A stretch of DNA of 64,000 nt from Melioribacteraceae bacterium (lineage in GTDB: Bacteria > Bacteroidota > Ignavibacteria > Ignavibacteriales > Melioribacteraceae): contig WYBN01000009.1 of the NCBI GenBank assembly GCA_011525875.1, forward strand, positions 1 through 64,000. The letters are read 5' to 3'. The translations under genes and the position numbers were made by a program. Below, in pieces: positions 1 through 8,422 of this stretch. How positions within the stretch are numbered: the first letter of the stretch is position 1; each line of letters starts with the position of its first letter. Below the pieces are notes generated by a model. That model was not told where the DNA came from and did not search any database. It was given only the letters and a program-made list of their open reading frames with translations.

Positions 1-180
1 ATTTCAATAAAAGTTTATGATGTATTAGGAAATGAAATTGAAGAGTTAGTAAGTGAAGTTAAAGAAACTGGTAATCATTCTGTCAAATTTAATGCTCCTA
101 ATCTAGCAAGCGGCGTATATTTTTACAGAATGATCAGTGGAAATTACTCCGAAACAAAGAAGATGTTGTTATTAAGATAA
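1..180 (+). CDS. C-terminal T9SS sorting domain of a secreted protein (partial, 5' end outside window)
   Basis: Frame 1 is open from the window edge to a TAA stop and gives the last 59 residues of a larger protein. The readable pattern (KVYDVLGNE, then VKFNAPNLASGVYFYRM, ending KKMLLLR) is the type A sorting domain that directs proteins to the type IX secretion system. In known systems it is removed after crossing the outer membrane. The passenger domain lies outside the window, so the function of the protein cannot be stated. The domain is the best taxonomic clue here because T9SS is confined to the Bacteroidota and close relatives. Confidence 0.88.
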   Translation: MSIKVYDVLGNEIEELVSEVKETGNHSVKFNAPNLASGVYFYRMISGNYSETKKMLLLR

Positions 181-484
181 TGACGCTATTTAAACGGCAA
201 ATCAAATCGACTGCTTTAAATATAGCGGCATTCTACTAATTTTTGGTGTTTATAGTAATTGTTAATTGCTTTTTGAGTTTGGTGAATAAAACAAATTAAT
301 AAATAATTGCCGGCATCGCTTTTCAGTGTTGAATTGTAGCTCTATGTAGCGCTTTATTTGCCACGCCGTTATACTTACCAGCGAGAAAGTGATGTATGGA
401 AGCGGCTTAAAAAATTTCTATGTCTCTGGTTTTTTGTAATAATATTTTTATTACAACAACAAATTTATTTTTATTGGAGTTAGT
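181..484. other. Gene-free stretch after the T9SS gene
   Basis: No convincing reading frame is present. The stretch holds scattered complementary pieces: AACGGC near 194 and GCCGTT near 366, followed by the heptamer GTTATAC. This loosely recalls the ends of an integron attC site, but the left core site is not recognisable. The last 20 bases carry the ribosome binding site of the clipped gene that begins at 485. Confidence 0.4.
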
Positions 485-640
485 ATGAGAATATTAAACA
501 TAATTTTATTCTTTGTTTTAAGTAGTCAGTGTTTTGCTCAAATTCAGATTCAATACTTAAATGATGTCCCAAAAGAATTTATGACACTTTTTCTTCAATC
601 AGCTTTTTCAGCGCTGCAACCCACAAATCAGAATCATTAA
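485..640 (+). pseudogene. Clipped start of a secreted protein gene (signal peptide fragment)
   Basis: A GGAG ribosome binding site at about 475 precedes an ATG opening 51 codons. Residues 1-18 form a typical signal peptide (MRILN, hydrophobic core, CFA-Q cleavage site). After roughly 30 residues the frame runs into the convergent 3' end of hemH, where its codons merely mirror that gene, and it stops at 640. The start looks genuine but the mature part is missing, so I read it as the 5' remnant of an exported-protein gene truncated by a past rearrangement. It could instead be a real very short secreted peptide. I do not recognise the family. Confidence 0.45.
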
Positions 641-1598
641 GACTATCAACGAGTTGAACTTTTTCGCCGCCGTGTTCTTCAAAAATTTCCTGGTATTCAA
701 CGCCGATCTCAATTGTTGTTTCGAGACAATCTGCGACAAAAGCCGGGCTGAAAACAAGAAGTTTTTTTGCTCCTTTTTTTGCCTGCTCAACTACAGTTTT
801 ATCTGCAAATGGTTCAAGCCATTTTTTATCCAAACGGGATTGAAAACAGACTGTATATTTATCCTCCGGTATGCTTAATCCGCGCACAATCAACCTTGTG
901 GTTGCGTAACACTGAGCTTTATAACAAAATCTGTTATCGTCGTTTATTTCCATTTCGCAGTTATGATCGGAACATGGTTTGCCGTCGTCGTAAACTTTAT
1001 CAACCTGCCTTTCGGGCAAACCGTGATAACTGAACAGGACGTGATCAAATTCATTAATAGCAAACTTTTTTCCATTTTCAACAAAGCAATTTATATAATC
1101 GCTGTTATCGAAAAAATGACTGACAAACTTAACCTCTGGGATTACATACCATCGGCTTATTATTTTCATTGCTTTTTCAATTACCGAAGCTGATGTAGCC
1201 GAAGCATATTGAGGGAATAAAGGCAGAATCAAAATTCTATCGTAATGATTCAATCTCATTTCTTCGAGAACTTTTTCCATGCTGGGATTTTGATATCTCA
1301 TGGCAAGAAAAACGTCAACTTTATTAATTAAAGCATTCTGTAGTTTCTTACGTAAACTGTCGGTGTAGAGTAAAAGAGGCGAGCCGTTTTCCGTCCATAA
1401 TTCCTTGTAAACCCTTGTTGAATTTCTCACTCTGAAAGGAATAATAATTACATTAACCAAAATTTTTCTTAAAAGCCAAGGGATGTCAATTACTCTCGCA
1501 TCGTTTAGAAACTCGGTTAAATACTTATAAACTTTTAGAATTGTAGGCGCATCCGGCGTACCTAACTGAACTAATAAAACCGCTGTCTTTAATTTCAT
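579..1598 (-). CDS. hemH: Ferrochelatase
   Basis: Inserts ferrous iron into a porphyrin at the end of heme synthesis. The 339-residue protein begins with the family pattern AVLLVQLGTPDAP. It carries the metal-binding histidine in FSYHGLPER (about residue 192) and the acidic partner in DCLETTIEIG (about 293). A cluster of cysteines (CSDHNC, FCYKAQC) between them resembles the cysteines of [2Fe-2S] ferrochelatases, but I cannot confirm a cluster. I chose the ATG at 1598 because AAAGG lies 7 bases upstream. A longer frame begins with GTG at 1613, inside that ribosome binding site region. It follows the GMC oxidoreductase gene with a gap of about 19 bases, so the two are probably cotranscribed. 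Protoheme versus coproheme specificity cannot be told from the sequence. Confidence 0.93.
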   Translation of the reverse strand: MKLKTAVLLVQLGTPDAPTILKVYKYLTEFLNDARVIDIPWLLRKILVNVIIIPFRVRNSTRVYKELWTENGSPLLLYTDSLRKKLQNALINKVDVFLAMRYQNPSMEKVLEEMRLNHYDRILILPLFPQYASATSASVIEKAMKIISRWYVIPEVKFVSHFFDNSDYINCFVENGKKFAINEFDHVLFSYHGLPERQVDKVYDDGKPCSDHNCEMEINDDNRFCYKAQCYATTRLIVRGLSIPEDKYTVCFQSRLDKKWLEPFADKTVVEQAKKGAKKLLVFSPAFVADCLETTIEIGVEYQEIFEEHGGEKVQLVDSLNDSDLWVAALKKLIEEKVS

Positions 1599-1617
1599 TT
1601 TAGAGCCTTTCACAAAA

Positions 1618-3198
1618 TTATAAGGAAGATTTATTGGGTATTTTACTCATAGCCCGCTCTGTGATCGCAGTAATGGTAAGCGAAGGATTAACCCCGGGAT
1701 TTGCTGATATCATTGAGCCGTCGCAGACATACATGTTCTCGTATCCAAAGACTTTATTGTCTTTATCAATAACGCCGTCGGCGGAGTCTTTTCCCATAAC
1801 TGCGCCGCCTAAAATATGAGCGGTAGTCGGAATGCCTAATAATGTTTCGTTAAGCAATGCGCCAGGGGTGCCGTTAACTATTGCGGCGAATCTCTTTGCC
1901 AGTGATTGAGACTCCGGAATAAATGCCGTTGGTGCAGTTCCATCTTCCAGCTTAGATTTCATCCTAAAAATTCCCTTTTCGAATTTCAAAGTGCTGTCAA
2001 TAGTACGCATGAATAATAGAATCTGAGTTTTCTTTGCCCAGTCTTTTACAAAATAAAGCCTGCCGTTTTTTATAGGGTGTGTAATCATTTCGCCAAAAAT
2101 TTTTTTCAGTCTAATAAAAATATTTTTCCCTTGAACCATGGGCAAAACTTGCAGCCTCCAAAATCCCGAACCGGAAGGATAGCGCACAGGCTCCAAATGG
2201 GAATATTTATCGGTATGGAGTATTGAACTGATAGCAATTCCATCGGAGAAAACATAATCCTCCGTTGTGGAAGTTACGCCTAATAGACTTTCTGAATTTG
2301 TTCTTATCCTGCAGCCTGCTTTATCGGATAATTTTTTCAGAGTTGTGTTTTTCAATTTCAATAGAAGAGGAACAGTACCCAGCACACCGCCAGAAAAAAC
2401 AATACATTTTGCCGAAAAAATTTTTTTGTTTTTGAAAAATTTTGTTGACGAATGACAAGTTATTTTATAACCGCCTTCTCCTCCATCATCATTTATTGTA
2501 TTAACGGTAATTACTTTATGCTCGGGAAGGATTTCCGCTCCAAGTCTTTCGGCAAGATATAGATAGTTTTTATCAAGAGTATTTTTAGCGTTATATCGGC
2601 ATCCAACCATGCATCCTCCGCAAAAATTGCAGCCGGATCTTTCGGGACCCATGCCGTTGAAGTAAGGATCGGGAGATGCTTTATCTGTTTCACCAAAATA
2701 AACGGCGACATCGGTAAGTTCGAATTGATTCTCAATTTTCAAATCCCCTGATATTTGTTTTAATATCTTATCGCCGATTTCCATCCTCGGGTTTTTCGTA
2801 ACCCCGAGCATCTTTTTAGCTGTGTCATAAAATGGTTTCAGCTCGTTTTCCCAATCTGCAAGGTGCGACCATGATTTGGCAGTAAAAAATTCTTTCTTCG
2901 GCACCGGCAAAGTGTTTGCATAGACGAGCGAACCTCCACCCACGCCTACTCCCGATAAAATACCCACATGACGGTAAAAAGTTATTTTGAATATTCCGAA
3001 GAACTTTAGTGCGGGAATCCAGAGCCACTTTTTAACATTCCAATTCGATTTTGGAAAATCGTTTTTGGAAAATCGCTTTCCCTTTTCTATAACTAAAACT
3101 TTATAGCCCTTCTCGGAAAGCCTCAATGCCGATACTGATCCCCCGAAGCCGCTGCCAATGATAATGTAATCGTAATCAAAATTGTTTTTATTGACCAT
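1618..3198 (-). CDS. GMC-family FAD oxidoreductase (cholesterol oxidase-like)
   Basis: A 526-residue flavoprotein. The N-terminus has the dinucleotide-binding motif IIGSGFGGSVSALRL followed by the acidic VIEKG strand end. GVGVGGGSLVYAN is the second GMC signature. A cysteine-rich segment GCNFCGGCMVGC around the first third is typical of bacterial relatives that may hold an iron-sulfur cluster. The C-terminal part (HILGGAVMG, later YVCDGSMISANPGVNPS) supplies the FAD-binding and active-site region seen in cholesterol oxidase-like enzymes. The substrate is unknown. The ATG at 3198 is preferred over an upstream in-frame TTG at 3243. It is upstream of hemH on the same strand and divergent from the small lipoprotein gene at 3256. 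Confidence 0.85.
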   Translation of the reverse strand: MVNKNNFDYDYIIIGSGFGGSVSALRLSEKGYKVLVIEKGKRFSKNDFPKSNWNVKKWLWIPALKFFGIFKITFYRHVGILSGVGVGGGSLVYANTLPVPKKEFFTAKSWSHLADWENELKPFYDTAKKMLGVTKNPRMEIGDKILKQISGDLKIENQFELTDVAVYFGETDKASPDPYFNGMGPERSGCNFCGGCMVGCRYNAKNTLDKNYLYLAERLGAEILPEHKVITVNTINDDGGEGGYKITCHSSTKFFKNKKIFSAKCIVFSGGVLGTVPLLLKLKNTTLKKLSDKAGCRIRTNSESLLGVTSTTEDYVFSDGIAISSILHTDKYSHLEPVRYPSGSGFWRLQVLPMVQGKNIFIRLKKIFGEMITHPIKNGRLYFVKDWAKKTQILLFMRTIDSTLKFEKGIFRMKSKLEDGTAPTAFIPESQSLAKRFAAIVNGTPGALLNETLLGIPTTAHILGGAVMGKDSADGVIDKDNKVFGYENMYVCDGSMISANPGVNPSLTITAITERAMSKIPNKSSL

Positions 3199-3255
3199 AG
3201 TTGTTTCTATATTTGCCGTAAATTTATTTTGGCGAACAAACAAACATAATTCATT

Positions 3256-3525
3256 ATGAAAAAAAATATAAGATTTATTTTATTCATTCTTCTAATTCCG
3301 CTTTTATTAAATTGCACAGGCACTAAGGAAGATAAGGATGTTAATCCAAAATCAACAGAAGAGTATGAGTTGCAAAAAACGAAAATTCTAAAGGAATCCG
3401 AAAAGCAAATGCTCGAAAAAGAAATTGATAAGTTGAAGAAAAAAAGAGACAGTTTAAGAATTGCCGATTCTTTAAGCCAAAAAACCCCCGAAGACCGGAG
3501 GGAATCCGATCCCCGGAATTTGTGA
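3256..3525 (+). CDS. Small coiled-coil lipoprotein, unknown function
   Basis: An 89-residue protein with a type II signal peptide: basic start MKKNIR, hydrophobic core, and lipobox LLNC with the lipidated cysteine at residue 20. The mature part is almost entirely charged and heptad-like (EKEIDKLKKKRDSLR), suggesting a short periplasmic coiled coil anchored to a membrane. The gene lies between a divergent oxidoreductase and a convergent outer-membrane protein, 5 bases from the stop of the latter. No family is recognised. Confidence 0.65.
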   Translation: MKKNIRFILFILLIPLLLNCTGTKEDKDVNPKSTEEYELQKTKILKESEKQMLEKEIDKLKKKRDSLRIADSLSQKTPEDRRESDPRNL

Positions 3526-3530
3526 AAATA

Positions 3531-4217
3531 TTAAAAGAAAGCGCTTACGCCCAGATGAATTGTGAGCAAGTCGGTTTGTGATGTTCTGGGGTAATAATAA
3601 ACTTTCCCCGTCAAACCCTCAATCTCTATATCGTCTTTTGTCAAATATCTTGCTTCGGTTCCCTTCAAATACCTGACTTTTAAGTCAACAAACAAATTAC
3701 TTACATCGCCCAAGTTTCTTGCAACCAAAATCAAAACGCCTCCGCCTCCGCCATAACTCCAAGCCCAGTCGTCAAAATTTGTATCTGATGCAATTTCCTT
3801 ATCCTCATAGTTGCTGTAAATTTTTGTCTCGGTAAATAAATATGAACCTCCGCCAACCAGTTCAAGATATGGTCTAACTGTACCGGTGAGAGGAGAACCT
3901 TTAATTAAAAAATGAAAATTCGCCATGTTATGACTTCTGTCAACTTCAACCGTTACATCAGGAATAGTTAAGCTAAATGGTCTTCTCTCCGTGGAGGATT
4001 GAAAAATATAATATCCGATGCTTAAACCGAATGATATAGGATTGACTTTGCCGGGTGTGGGGAGCGAGCCTTGAATCTGAAATCCAAAACCGGTATTATC
4101 ATTTTTTTCGGCAAACTCGCCCTGCGGGAGAGCAATTACGAAACTGCCTGCCGCCACCTGACCTAAAATGAAATTTACTGATAGAAAGAAAAACACAATT
4201 AGAAAAATATTTTTCAT
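3531..4217 (-). CDS. Outer-membrane beta-barrel-like protein
   Basis: A 228-residue exported protein. The start at 4217 is set by GGAG a few bases upstream, giving the signal peptide MKNIFLIVFFFLSVNFILGQ. The mature chain alternates hydrophobic and polar residues, is rich in glycine and aromatics (FGLSIGYYIF, WAWSYGGGGGVLIL), and ends in LGVSAFF, a C-terminal phenylalanine typical of barrels inserted by the BAM machinery. It resembles the broad porin family / outer-membrane protein beta-barrel group. The ligand or role is unknown. An in-frame extension to 4265 lacks the features of a start. Confidence 0.72.
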   Translation of the reverse strand: MKNIFLIVFFFLSVNFILGQVAAGSFVIALPQGEFAEKNDNTGFGFQIQGSLPTPGKVNPISFGLSIGYYIFQSSTERRPFSLTIPDVTVEVDRSHNMANFHFLIKGSPLTGTVRPYLELVGGGSYLFTETKIYSNYEDKEIASDTNFDDWAWSYGGGGGVLILVARNLGDVSNLFVDLKVRYLKGTEARYLTKDDIEIEGLTGKVYYYPRTSQTDLLTIHLGVSAFF

Positions 4218-4275
4218 AAAGACTCCGGAATTTATTTTTAAAAGTAATAAATAGTTTTCTATCAAAAACGAAAAT

Positions 4276-4374
4276 CTATTTCAAAGACTGCAATATTGTT
4301 ACGGCAAGGAGAAGACTGAATGTCAAGCAGGTCATTCCGAAATAGAACAATAATTCTTTCATCTGCGGATTCAT
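4276..4374 (-). CDS. Possible 32-residue single-pass membrane peptide
   Basis: A short frame with the sequence pattern MNPQMKELLFYFGMTCLT, a hydrophobic stretch FSLLLAVTILQ and a terminal SLK. It forms one transmembrane helix with a short polar start. It lies upstream of the beta-barrel gene on the same strand. The ribosome binding site is weak: AAAGG about 12 bases before the ATG. Its length, clean hydrophobic segment and codon use are compatible with a real micro-protein, but there is no homology evidence. Confidence 0.4.
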   Translation of the reverse strand: MNPQMKELLFYFGMTCLTFSLLLAVTILQSLK

Positions 4375-4550
4375 TTTATTTTAATGTGCCTTTCTTTAAT
4401 AAAAATTATGAAATTAGACGCCTCAAAGCCGGAAAGTTTATTATTATTTGTTAACCAAACGTAATAACACTTGATGTATATAAAAAGTTTAGAATAATAC
4501 AATTTTTGTTTGGAAATCGATTTTCTTTTAATTAAATACCACCTCAATTT

Positions 4551-4904
4551 TTGGAAATTTTTTCTAAATTGAAAAAGAAAACAATTGGTTATTTACTTTT
4601 AATAACGGTAATTCTACAAATCGTTATAAATATTAATTCAACTCTGAGCAGTTTCAGGCATCATTCCGACTTGTCTTTCTCAATAAGCTCCAGTGAAGAT
4701 GAAATTCTCCCGAATCCCATAAAGACCGCTAAACGCTTTTGCTGGACATCGTTAAAGCATGTTTATATTCATGATTGTGAATTAAGCCGGGTTGAAAAAA
4801 ACAGGCTTTACTTAACCTATCATAACAAAATTCAAAATGAAGCCACCGAAAGGCAGAAAATATTAGCCTCATTTTTCATCTCACATATCACCAACGATAT
4901 TTAA
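4551..4904 (+). CDS. Hypothetical signal-anchor protein
   Basis: A frame of 117 codons with no ATG near its beginning. It would start at TTG 4551 or at the in-frame TTG 4569. Residues 7-28 (KLKKKTIGYLLLITVILQIVI) form a signal anchor or uncleaved signal. The remaining 85 residues are polar, with two cysteines (FCWTS, HDCELS) that could pair in the periplasm. The upstream region lacks a strong ribosome binding site. It is followed by a long inverted repeat at 4942-4984. Family unknown. Confidence 0.45.
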   Translation: MEIFSKLKKKTIGYLLLITVILQIVININSTLSSFRHHSDLSFSISSSEDEILPNPIKTAKRFCWTSLKHVYIHDCELSRVEKNRLYLTYHNKIQNEATERQKILASFFISHITNDI

Positions 4905-4941
4905 TAACTGAAATCGTTCCTCAACATACTTGAAATAATCC

Positions 4942-4984
4942 ATCAAGTTTATCAGTAAAAGAATTCTTTTACTCCTCTCTTGAT
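4942..4984. repeat. Nested inverted repeat with an 18-bp perfect palindrome
   Basis: ATCAAG at 4942-4947 pairs with CTTGAT at 4979-4984, enclosing the perfect palindrome GTAAAAGAATTCTTTTAC at 4955-4972. It lies between the signal-anchor gene and a 43-residue membrane protein. It could be a terminator hairpin for the former or an operator for the latter. No U-run follows, which makes a simple intrinsic terminator less likely. Confidence 0.5.
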
Positions 4985-5046
4985 AGATTACGCTGCCGTA
5001 TAAGTAATTGATTTTTAGAAAACAAATTATCGTTTGGAGGTATAAA

Positions 5047-5178
5047 ATGATTAATCATAATAAAATTGAACCTAATCAGGATAAAACAGCAGATATCAGC
5101 TTTTATGCTATGGTAGTTGCATTGGTTATCGGGTTGATATTAATGATTGGATTTTTAGTTTATTCTTTTTTTGAATAG
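5047..5178 (+). CDS. Small single-pass membrane protein (43 residues)
   Basis: A perfect GGAGG ribosome binding site sits 8 bases before the ATG, which makes translation likely. The product starts with a polar segment (MINHNKIEPNQDKTADI) and ends with one strong transmembrane helix (VVALVIGLILMIGFLVYSFF) and a terminal glutamate. An intrinsic terminator-like hairpin follows at 5199-5243, so it appears to be an independent short transcription unit. Such a small helix could be a subunit or regulator of a larger membrane complex. Nothing in the sequence says which one. Confidence 0.68.
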   Translation: MINHNKIEPNQDKTADISFYAMVVALVIGLILMIGFLVYSFFE

Positions 5179-5198
5179 AAGAATTTATTTGATTGAAA

Positions 5199-5243
5199 GG
5201 GGGTTTGTCTGCAATATCCTTTAGCGGGATATGGATTGCCCCC
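5199..5243 (+). terminator. Terminator-like hairpin after the 43-residue membrane protein
   Basis: GGGGG at 5199-5203 and CCCCC at 5239-5243 flank an inner pair ATATCC / GGATAT, giving an interrupted stem with a short loop. The T-rich run AATTTTTC follows at once. The internal mismatches make the call moderate. Confidence 0.55.
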
Positions 5244-5343
5244 TCAATTTTTCGGAAAATATTTTAATTGTTTTGAAACCTATAAGAAATTTTTGTATCT
5301 AACTTCATCTAATAATAAAACAAAACAATTATGGAGTTAATAT

Positions 5344-5586
5344 ATGCCTGTATTTGAATATAAGTGTAATAACTGCGGCGCAAAATTCGACTTTTTACAC
5401 AAATCTTCTTCGAATATTGAAGAGGTTTTCTGCCCTTCATGCAAGTCAAATGACAGCAAGAAATTATTGTCTTCTTTCAGCGCTTCGATGGGCACTGCGA
5501 GTTATTCAAACGGTGGATGTAGCGATGGAAGTTGTGCAGTTCCTTCTGTGCCGTCTTGTGCCACCGGAATGTGCGGGCTTAATTGA
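5344..5586 (+). CDS. FmdB-family zinc ribbon protein
   Basis: An 80-residue protein opening with MPVFEYKCNNCG and containing a second pair CPSCKS, the four-cysteine zinc ribbon of the FmdB/putative regulatory protein family. The tail is rich in serine, glycine and cysteine (GGCSDGSCAVP, CATGMCGLN), as in many family members. The function of the family is poorly defined and regulation or protein binding is only suspected. It overlaps the rhodanese start by four bases (TTGA), so the two are probably translationally coupled. Confidence 0.82.
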   Translation: MPVFEYKCNNCGAKFDFLHKSSSNIEEVFCPSCKSNDSKKLLSSFSASMGTASYSNGGCSDGSCAVPSVPSCATGMCGLN

Positions 5587-5987
5587 GCATTATTAGCAAT
5601 AATCTAATTCTGTTTTATTCACTGTTTTTCATTTGGCTGTTTATGCCGGGTTGTTCGCAAATGCAGGATAAAAACGAAGTGATTTCAATGGAAGATTTTA
5701 TTGAAAAACTGGGCGTTGATTCAAATTTTGTTGTTCTTGATATTCGAACAGAGCCCGAATTAAGCGGTCCGCTCAGTCATATAAAAGGTATTATACACAT
5801 ACCGCTGCATGAACTTGGAGAAAGAATAGGCGAGCTTGAAAAGTATAAGAATAATGAGATTGGTGTAATATGCAGAACAGCTAACAGATCTACCGGAGCC
5901 ACACGATTTTTGAGAGATAAAGGGTTTAACGCGAAAAATGTTCTCGGCGGAATGGTAGAATATCGAAAACGCGGAGGCAGATTATAA
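5583..5987 (+). CDS. Rhodanese-domain lipoprotein
   Basis: A 134-residue protein. The start is TTG within the TTGA overlap with the preceding stop. Residues 1-24 form a lipoprotein signal with lipobox MPGC (cysteine 24), placing the enzyme in the periplasm or on a membrane. The rhodanese domain follows with VLDIRTEPE and the active-site loop VICRTANRS (cysteine about 97), the residue that carries a persulfide in sulfurtransferases. The substrate is unknown. Its last bases overlap the convergent phoU gene by six. Confidence 0.84.
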   Translation: MSIISNNLILFYSLFFIWLFMPGCSQMQDKNEVISMEDFIEKLGVDSNFVVLDIRTEPELSGPLSHIKGIIHIPLHELGERIGELEKYKNNEIGVICRTANRSTGATRFLRDKGFNAKNVLGGMVEYRKRGGRL

Positions 5988-6665
5988 GTCGTCAATTAGG
6001 TCTTCCTCGTTTAAGTTTCTGTGTTTCAAAGATCTGGCTTCAATAATGAAAAAAACCTCTTCACAAATATTCGTCGCATGATCGCCGATGCGTTCTAATT
6101 CCTGAAAAATTGAATAAAATAAAACGGCGCAATCAACGTTTGAAGGGCTTTCTTTCATTGCTTCTATTAATATCTTCGAACTTTCTCGAACTAACTTATC
6201 AAGTTTATCGTCGGTAAGCAAAACCATGCGGGCGAGCTCCGGGTCTCTATTAATAAACGAATCGAAAGCACCCCTCAGCATTTCACGTGCAGTTGATGCA
6301 ATTTCAGTAAACCGGAGTGAATTAAAGAAGTTTGGCTTTGTTATAATTTCCTTAGAGTTTCTGGCAATGTTTACAGCGAGATCCCCGATCCTCTCAAGAT
6401 TAGAATTTATTTTTAAAGCCGAGATTAAAAGTCTTAGATCCATTGCAACGGGCTGATTCAAAGCTATAATTCTATGGCAAATTTTCTCAATTTTATTATC
6501 GTATTTATCTACTTTAGAATCTCTAACTTCCACGAAAACCGCAAGTTCGATATTTGACTCTTCAATGGATTTTATCGAAAGGTCAACCTGCTCATCGATG
6601 AGACTGCACATTTTTATCAGTTGGACTCTTAATTTTTCAAGCTGCTGGTCGAATTGTCTTTCCAT
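5982..6665 (-). CDS. phoU: Phosphate transport regulator PhoU
   Basis: A 227-residue helical protein starting MERQFDQQLEKLR. It has the two PhoU repeats, each with the acidic metal-binding pattern (ERIGDLAVNIAR in the first, ERIGDHATNICEE in the second). PhoU couples the Pst transporter to the sensor kinase and holds down phosphate-starvation signalling when phosphate is plentiful. It is the last gene of the pst operon, three bases after pstB. No PhoR/PhoB pair is seen in the window. Confidence 0.96.
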   Translation of the reverse strand: MERQFDQQLEKLRVQLIKMCSLIDEQVDLSIKSIEESNIELAVFVEVRDSKVDKYDNKIEKICHRIIALNQPVAMDLRLLISALKINSNLERIGDLAVNIARNSKEIITKPNFFNSLRFTEIASTAREMLRGAFDSFINRDPELARMVLLTDDKLDKLVRESSKILIEAMKESPSNVDCAVLFYSIFQELERIGDHATNICEEVFFIIEARSLKHRNLNEEDLIDDL

Positions 6666-6668
6666 TTT

Positions 6669-7427
6669 TTACCCGAATCTCCCTGTGATATAATCTTCAG
6701 TTTGTTTATTTGCGGGATTGGTAAACAGCTTAGTTGTTTTTCCGAATTCAATCAACTGACCCAAATACAAAAACGCTGTATAATCGCTTATCCTTGCAGC
6801 CTGCTGCATATTATGAGTAACGATGACGATTGTATACCTACTCTTTAAGTCAAAGATAAGTTCCTCAATCTTTGCAGTTGAAATCGGGTCAAGTGCGCTT
6901 GCCGGTTCGTCCATCAAAAGTATATTTGGTTCAACAGCTAATGCGCGCGCTATACATAATCTTTGCTGCTGCCCGGCTGAAAGATTAAGCGCATTTTCGT
7001 TTAGTCTGTCTTTTACTTCATCCCATATTGCTGTTTGCGTGCATATTCTTTCGACAATTTCATTTAGATCAGATTTATCGCTTATCCCATGCAGCTTAGG
7101 GGCGAAGATCAAGTTTTCATAAATTGATTTCGGGAAAAGATTAGAAGTTTGAAAAACCATGCCCACTAATTTTCTTAAATTTACCACATCAATTTTCTCG
7201 TCATAAATATCTATTCCATCAATAAAGACAGAACCTTTACGCAGAAACCCGGCGATTAGCTCGTTCATTCTGTTTATCGTCCGCAATAGACTTGTTTTAC
7301 CGCATCCCGAAGGACCTATTATGGAGGTAACTTTATTCGAATAAAAATCGAGAGACACATCATTCAAAGCCTGAATATAATTAAAGAATACGCTTAGGTT
7401 CTTAAGCTGAATTTTTATCTCCTTCAT
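6669..7427 (-). CDS. pstB: Phosphate ABC transporter ATP-binding protein
   Basis: A 252-residue ATPase that powers phosphate import. The Walker A motif GPSGCGKTS is at about residues 38-46, the signature LSAGQQQRL is in the middle, and Walker [14 protein letters not shown] and the switch histidine in VIVTHNMQQ follow. Its length and the opening [11 protein letters not shown] fit PstB. It lies four bases after pstA and three before phoU in a tight operon. Confidence 0.97.
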   Translation of the reverse strand: MKEIKIQLKNLSVFFNYIQALNDVSLDFYSNKVTSIIGPSGCGKTSLLRTINRMNELIAGFLRKGSVFIDGIDIYDEKIDVVNLRKLVGMVFQTSNLFPKSIYENLIFAPKLHGISDKSDLNEIVERICTQTAIWDEVKDRLNENALNLSAGQQQRLCIARALAVEPNILLMDEPASALDPISTAKIEELIFDLKSRYTIVIVTHNMQQAARISDYTAFLYLGQLIEFGKTTKLFTNPANKQTEDYITGRFG

Positions 7428-7431
7428 TAAG

Positions 7432-8418
7432 TTATGCTCCTCTTACTTCTCTAAGTGTTTTTCTGAACTTATACCGGAACAAGATAGCGGTTAAATTTAA
7501 AATAACGGTTAATAATATAAGCACAGTAGTTGTCCCGTACTGTATAGGCTGAGTTAAAGTCGGGTTCGCAGATTGCGTGGTAAGGATAAAAATATGGTAA
7601 GATAAGTACATAAATTGTGAAGCTGGATTAATCATAGGGATTTCAAAAAATCCGAAATCAAAATAAACTAAAGGTAGTTCCGGCAGAAAGAAGGCGCATC
7701 CTAAAAAGAGGACCGGCGCTGTTTCGCCTGCGGCTCTGCTGATGGCAAGAATTACACCCGTTAAAATTCCCGGACGCGCTTGTGGAAATATTACATCTCG
7801 TATGGTCTGCCATTTGGTTGCTCCTAATCCGTAGGATGCATACCGCTGATGATCTGGCACAGCGGCTAAAGCTTCAATTGTCGTAAGGATAATTGTCGGC
7901 AGAACAAGAACTGCGAGCGTAGCAGATGCCCATAGCATTACAGGCTGTCCGAAAAGTAATCCGGTATCCATTATTTCATCTAAAAACTTTCCGACAATAA
8001 GAACAAAAAATCCAAGTCCGAAAAGTCCGAAAACAATTGAAGGAACGCCGGCAAGATTATTGACTGATAGCTTCAATATCCTCGAATACCACTTTTCTCT
8101 TGCGTATTCATGTATGTAAATTGCAGAAAATATTCCCATCGGAACGGCGAAAATTATCATTATAAAAGATACAGACAGGGTTCCTATTATAGCAGGCCCG
8201 ATTCCGCCTTCAGTCATACTGTTGCGTGGAGTTTCACTTAAGAAATTTAGATTTATTACCGAAGCTCCTTCGATGAAAATTTTGATGAGCACCGAAGACA
8301 AAGCTGCAAGAATAAGCACCGAGAGTGCGCTAATAATCATTATCGCTATTCTTCCGGGTAAATCTTTATGTTTCTCTTTCAGTAATTCCGATGATAATTT
8401 TATGCTTTTCAATTTCAT
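7432..8418 (-). CDS. pstA: Phosphate ABC transporter permease PstA
   Basis: A 328-residue integral membrane protein with about six hydrophobic segments. The ABC-permease EAA-type loop is visible ([25 protein letters not shown]), the site that docks the ATPase. [14 protein letters not shown] and [19 protein letters not shown] match the PstA subfamily. It pairs with PstC to form the channel. The gap to pstC is four bases. Confidence 0.95.
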   Translation of the reverse strand: MKLKSIKLSSELLKEKHKDLPGRIAIMIISALSVLILAALSSVLIKIFIEGASVINLNFLSETPRNSMTEGGIGPAIIGTLSVSFIMIIFAVPMGIFSAIYIHEYAREKWYSRILKLSVNNLAGVPSIVFGLFGLGFFVLIVGKFLDEIMDTGLLFGQPVMLWASATLAVLVLPTIILTTIEALAAVPDHQRYASYGLGATKWQTIRDVIFPQARPGILTGVILAISRAAGETAPVLFLGCAFFLPELPLVYFDFGFFEIPMINPASQFMYLSYHIFILTTQSANPTLTQPIQYGTTTVLILLTVILNLTAILFRYKFRKTLREVRGA

Positions 8419-8422
8419 TTAG

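Noticed and set aside
5354..5596. An 80-codon frame overlapping the FmdB gene
   Set aside because: It is the +1 shadow of the zinc-ribbon gene. The FmdB frame has the family cysteines and the better start.
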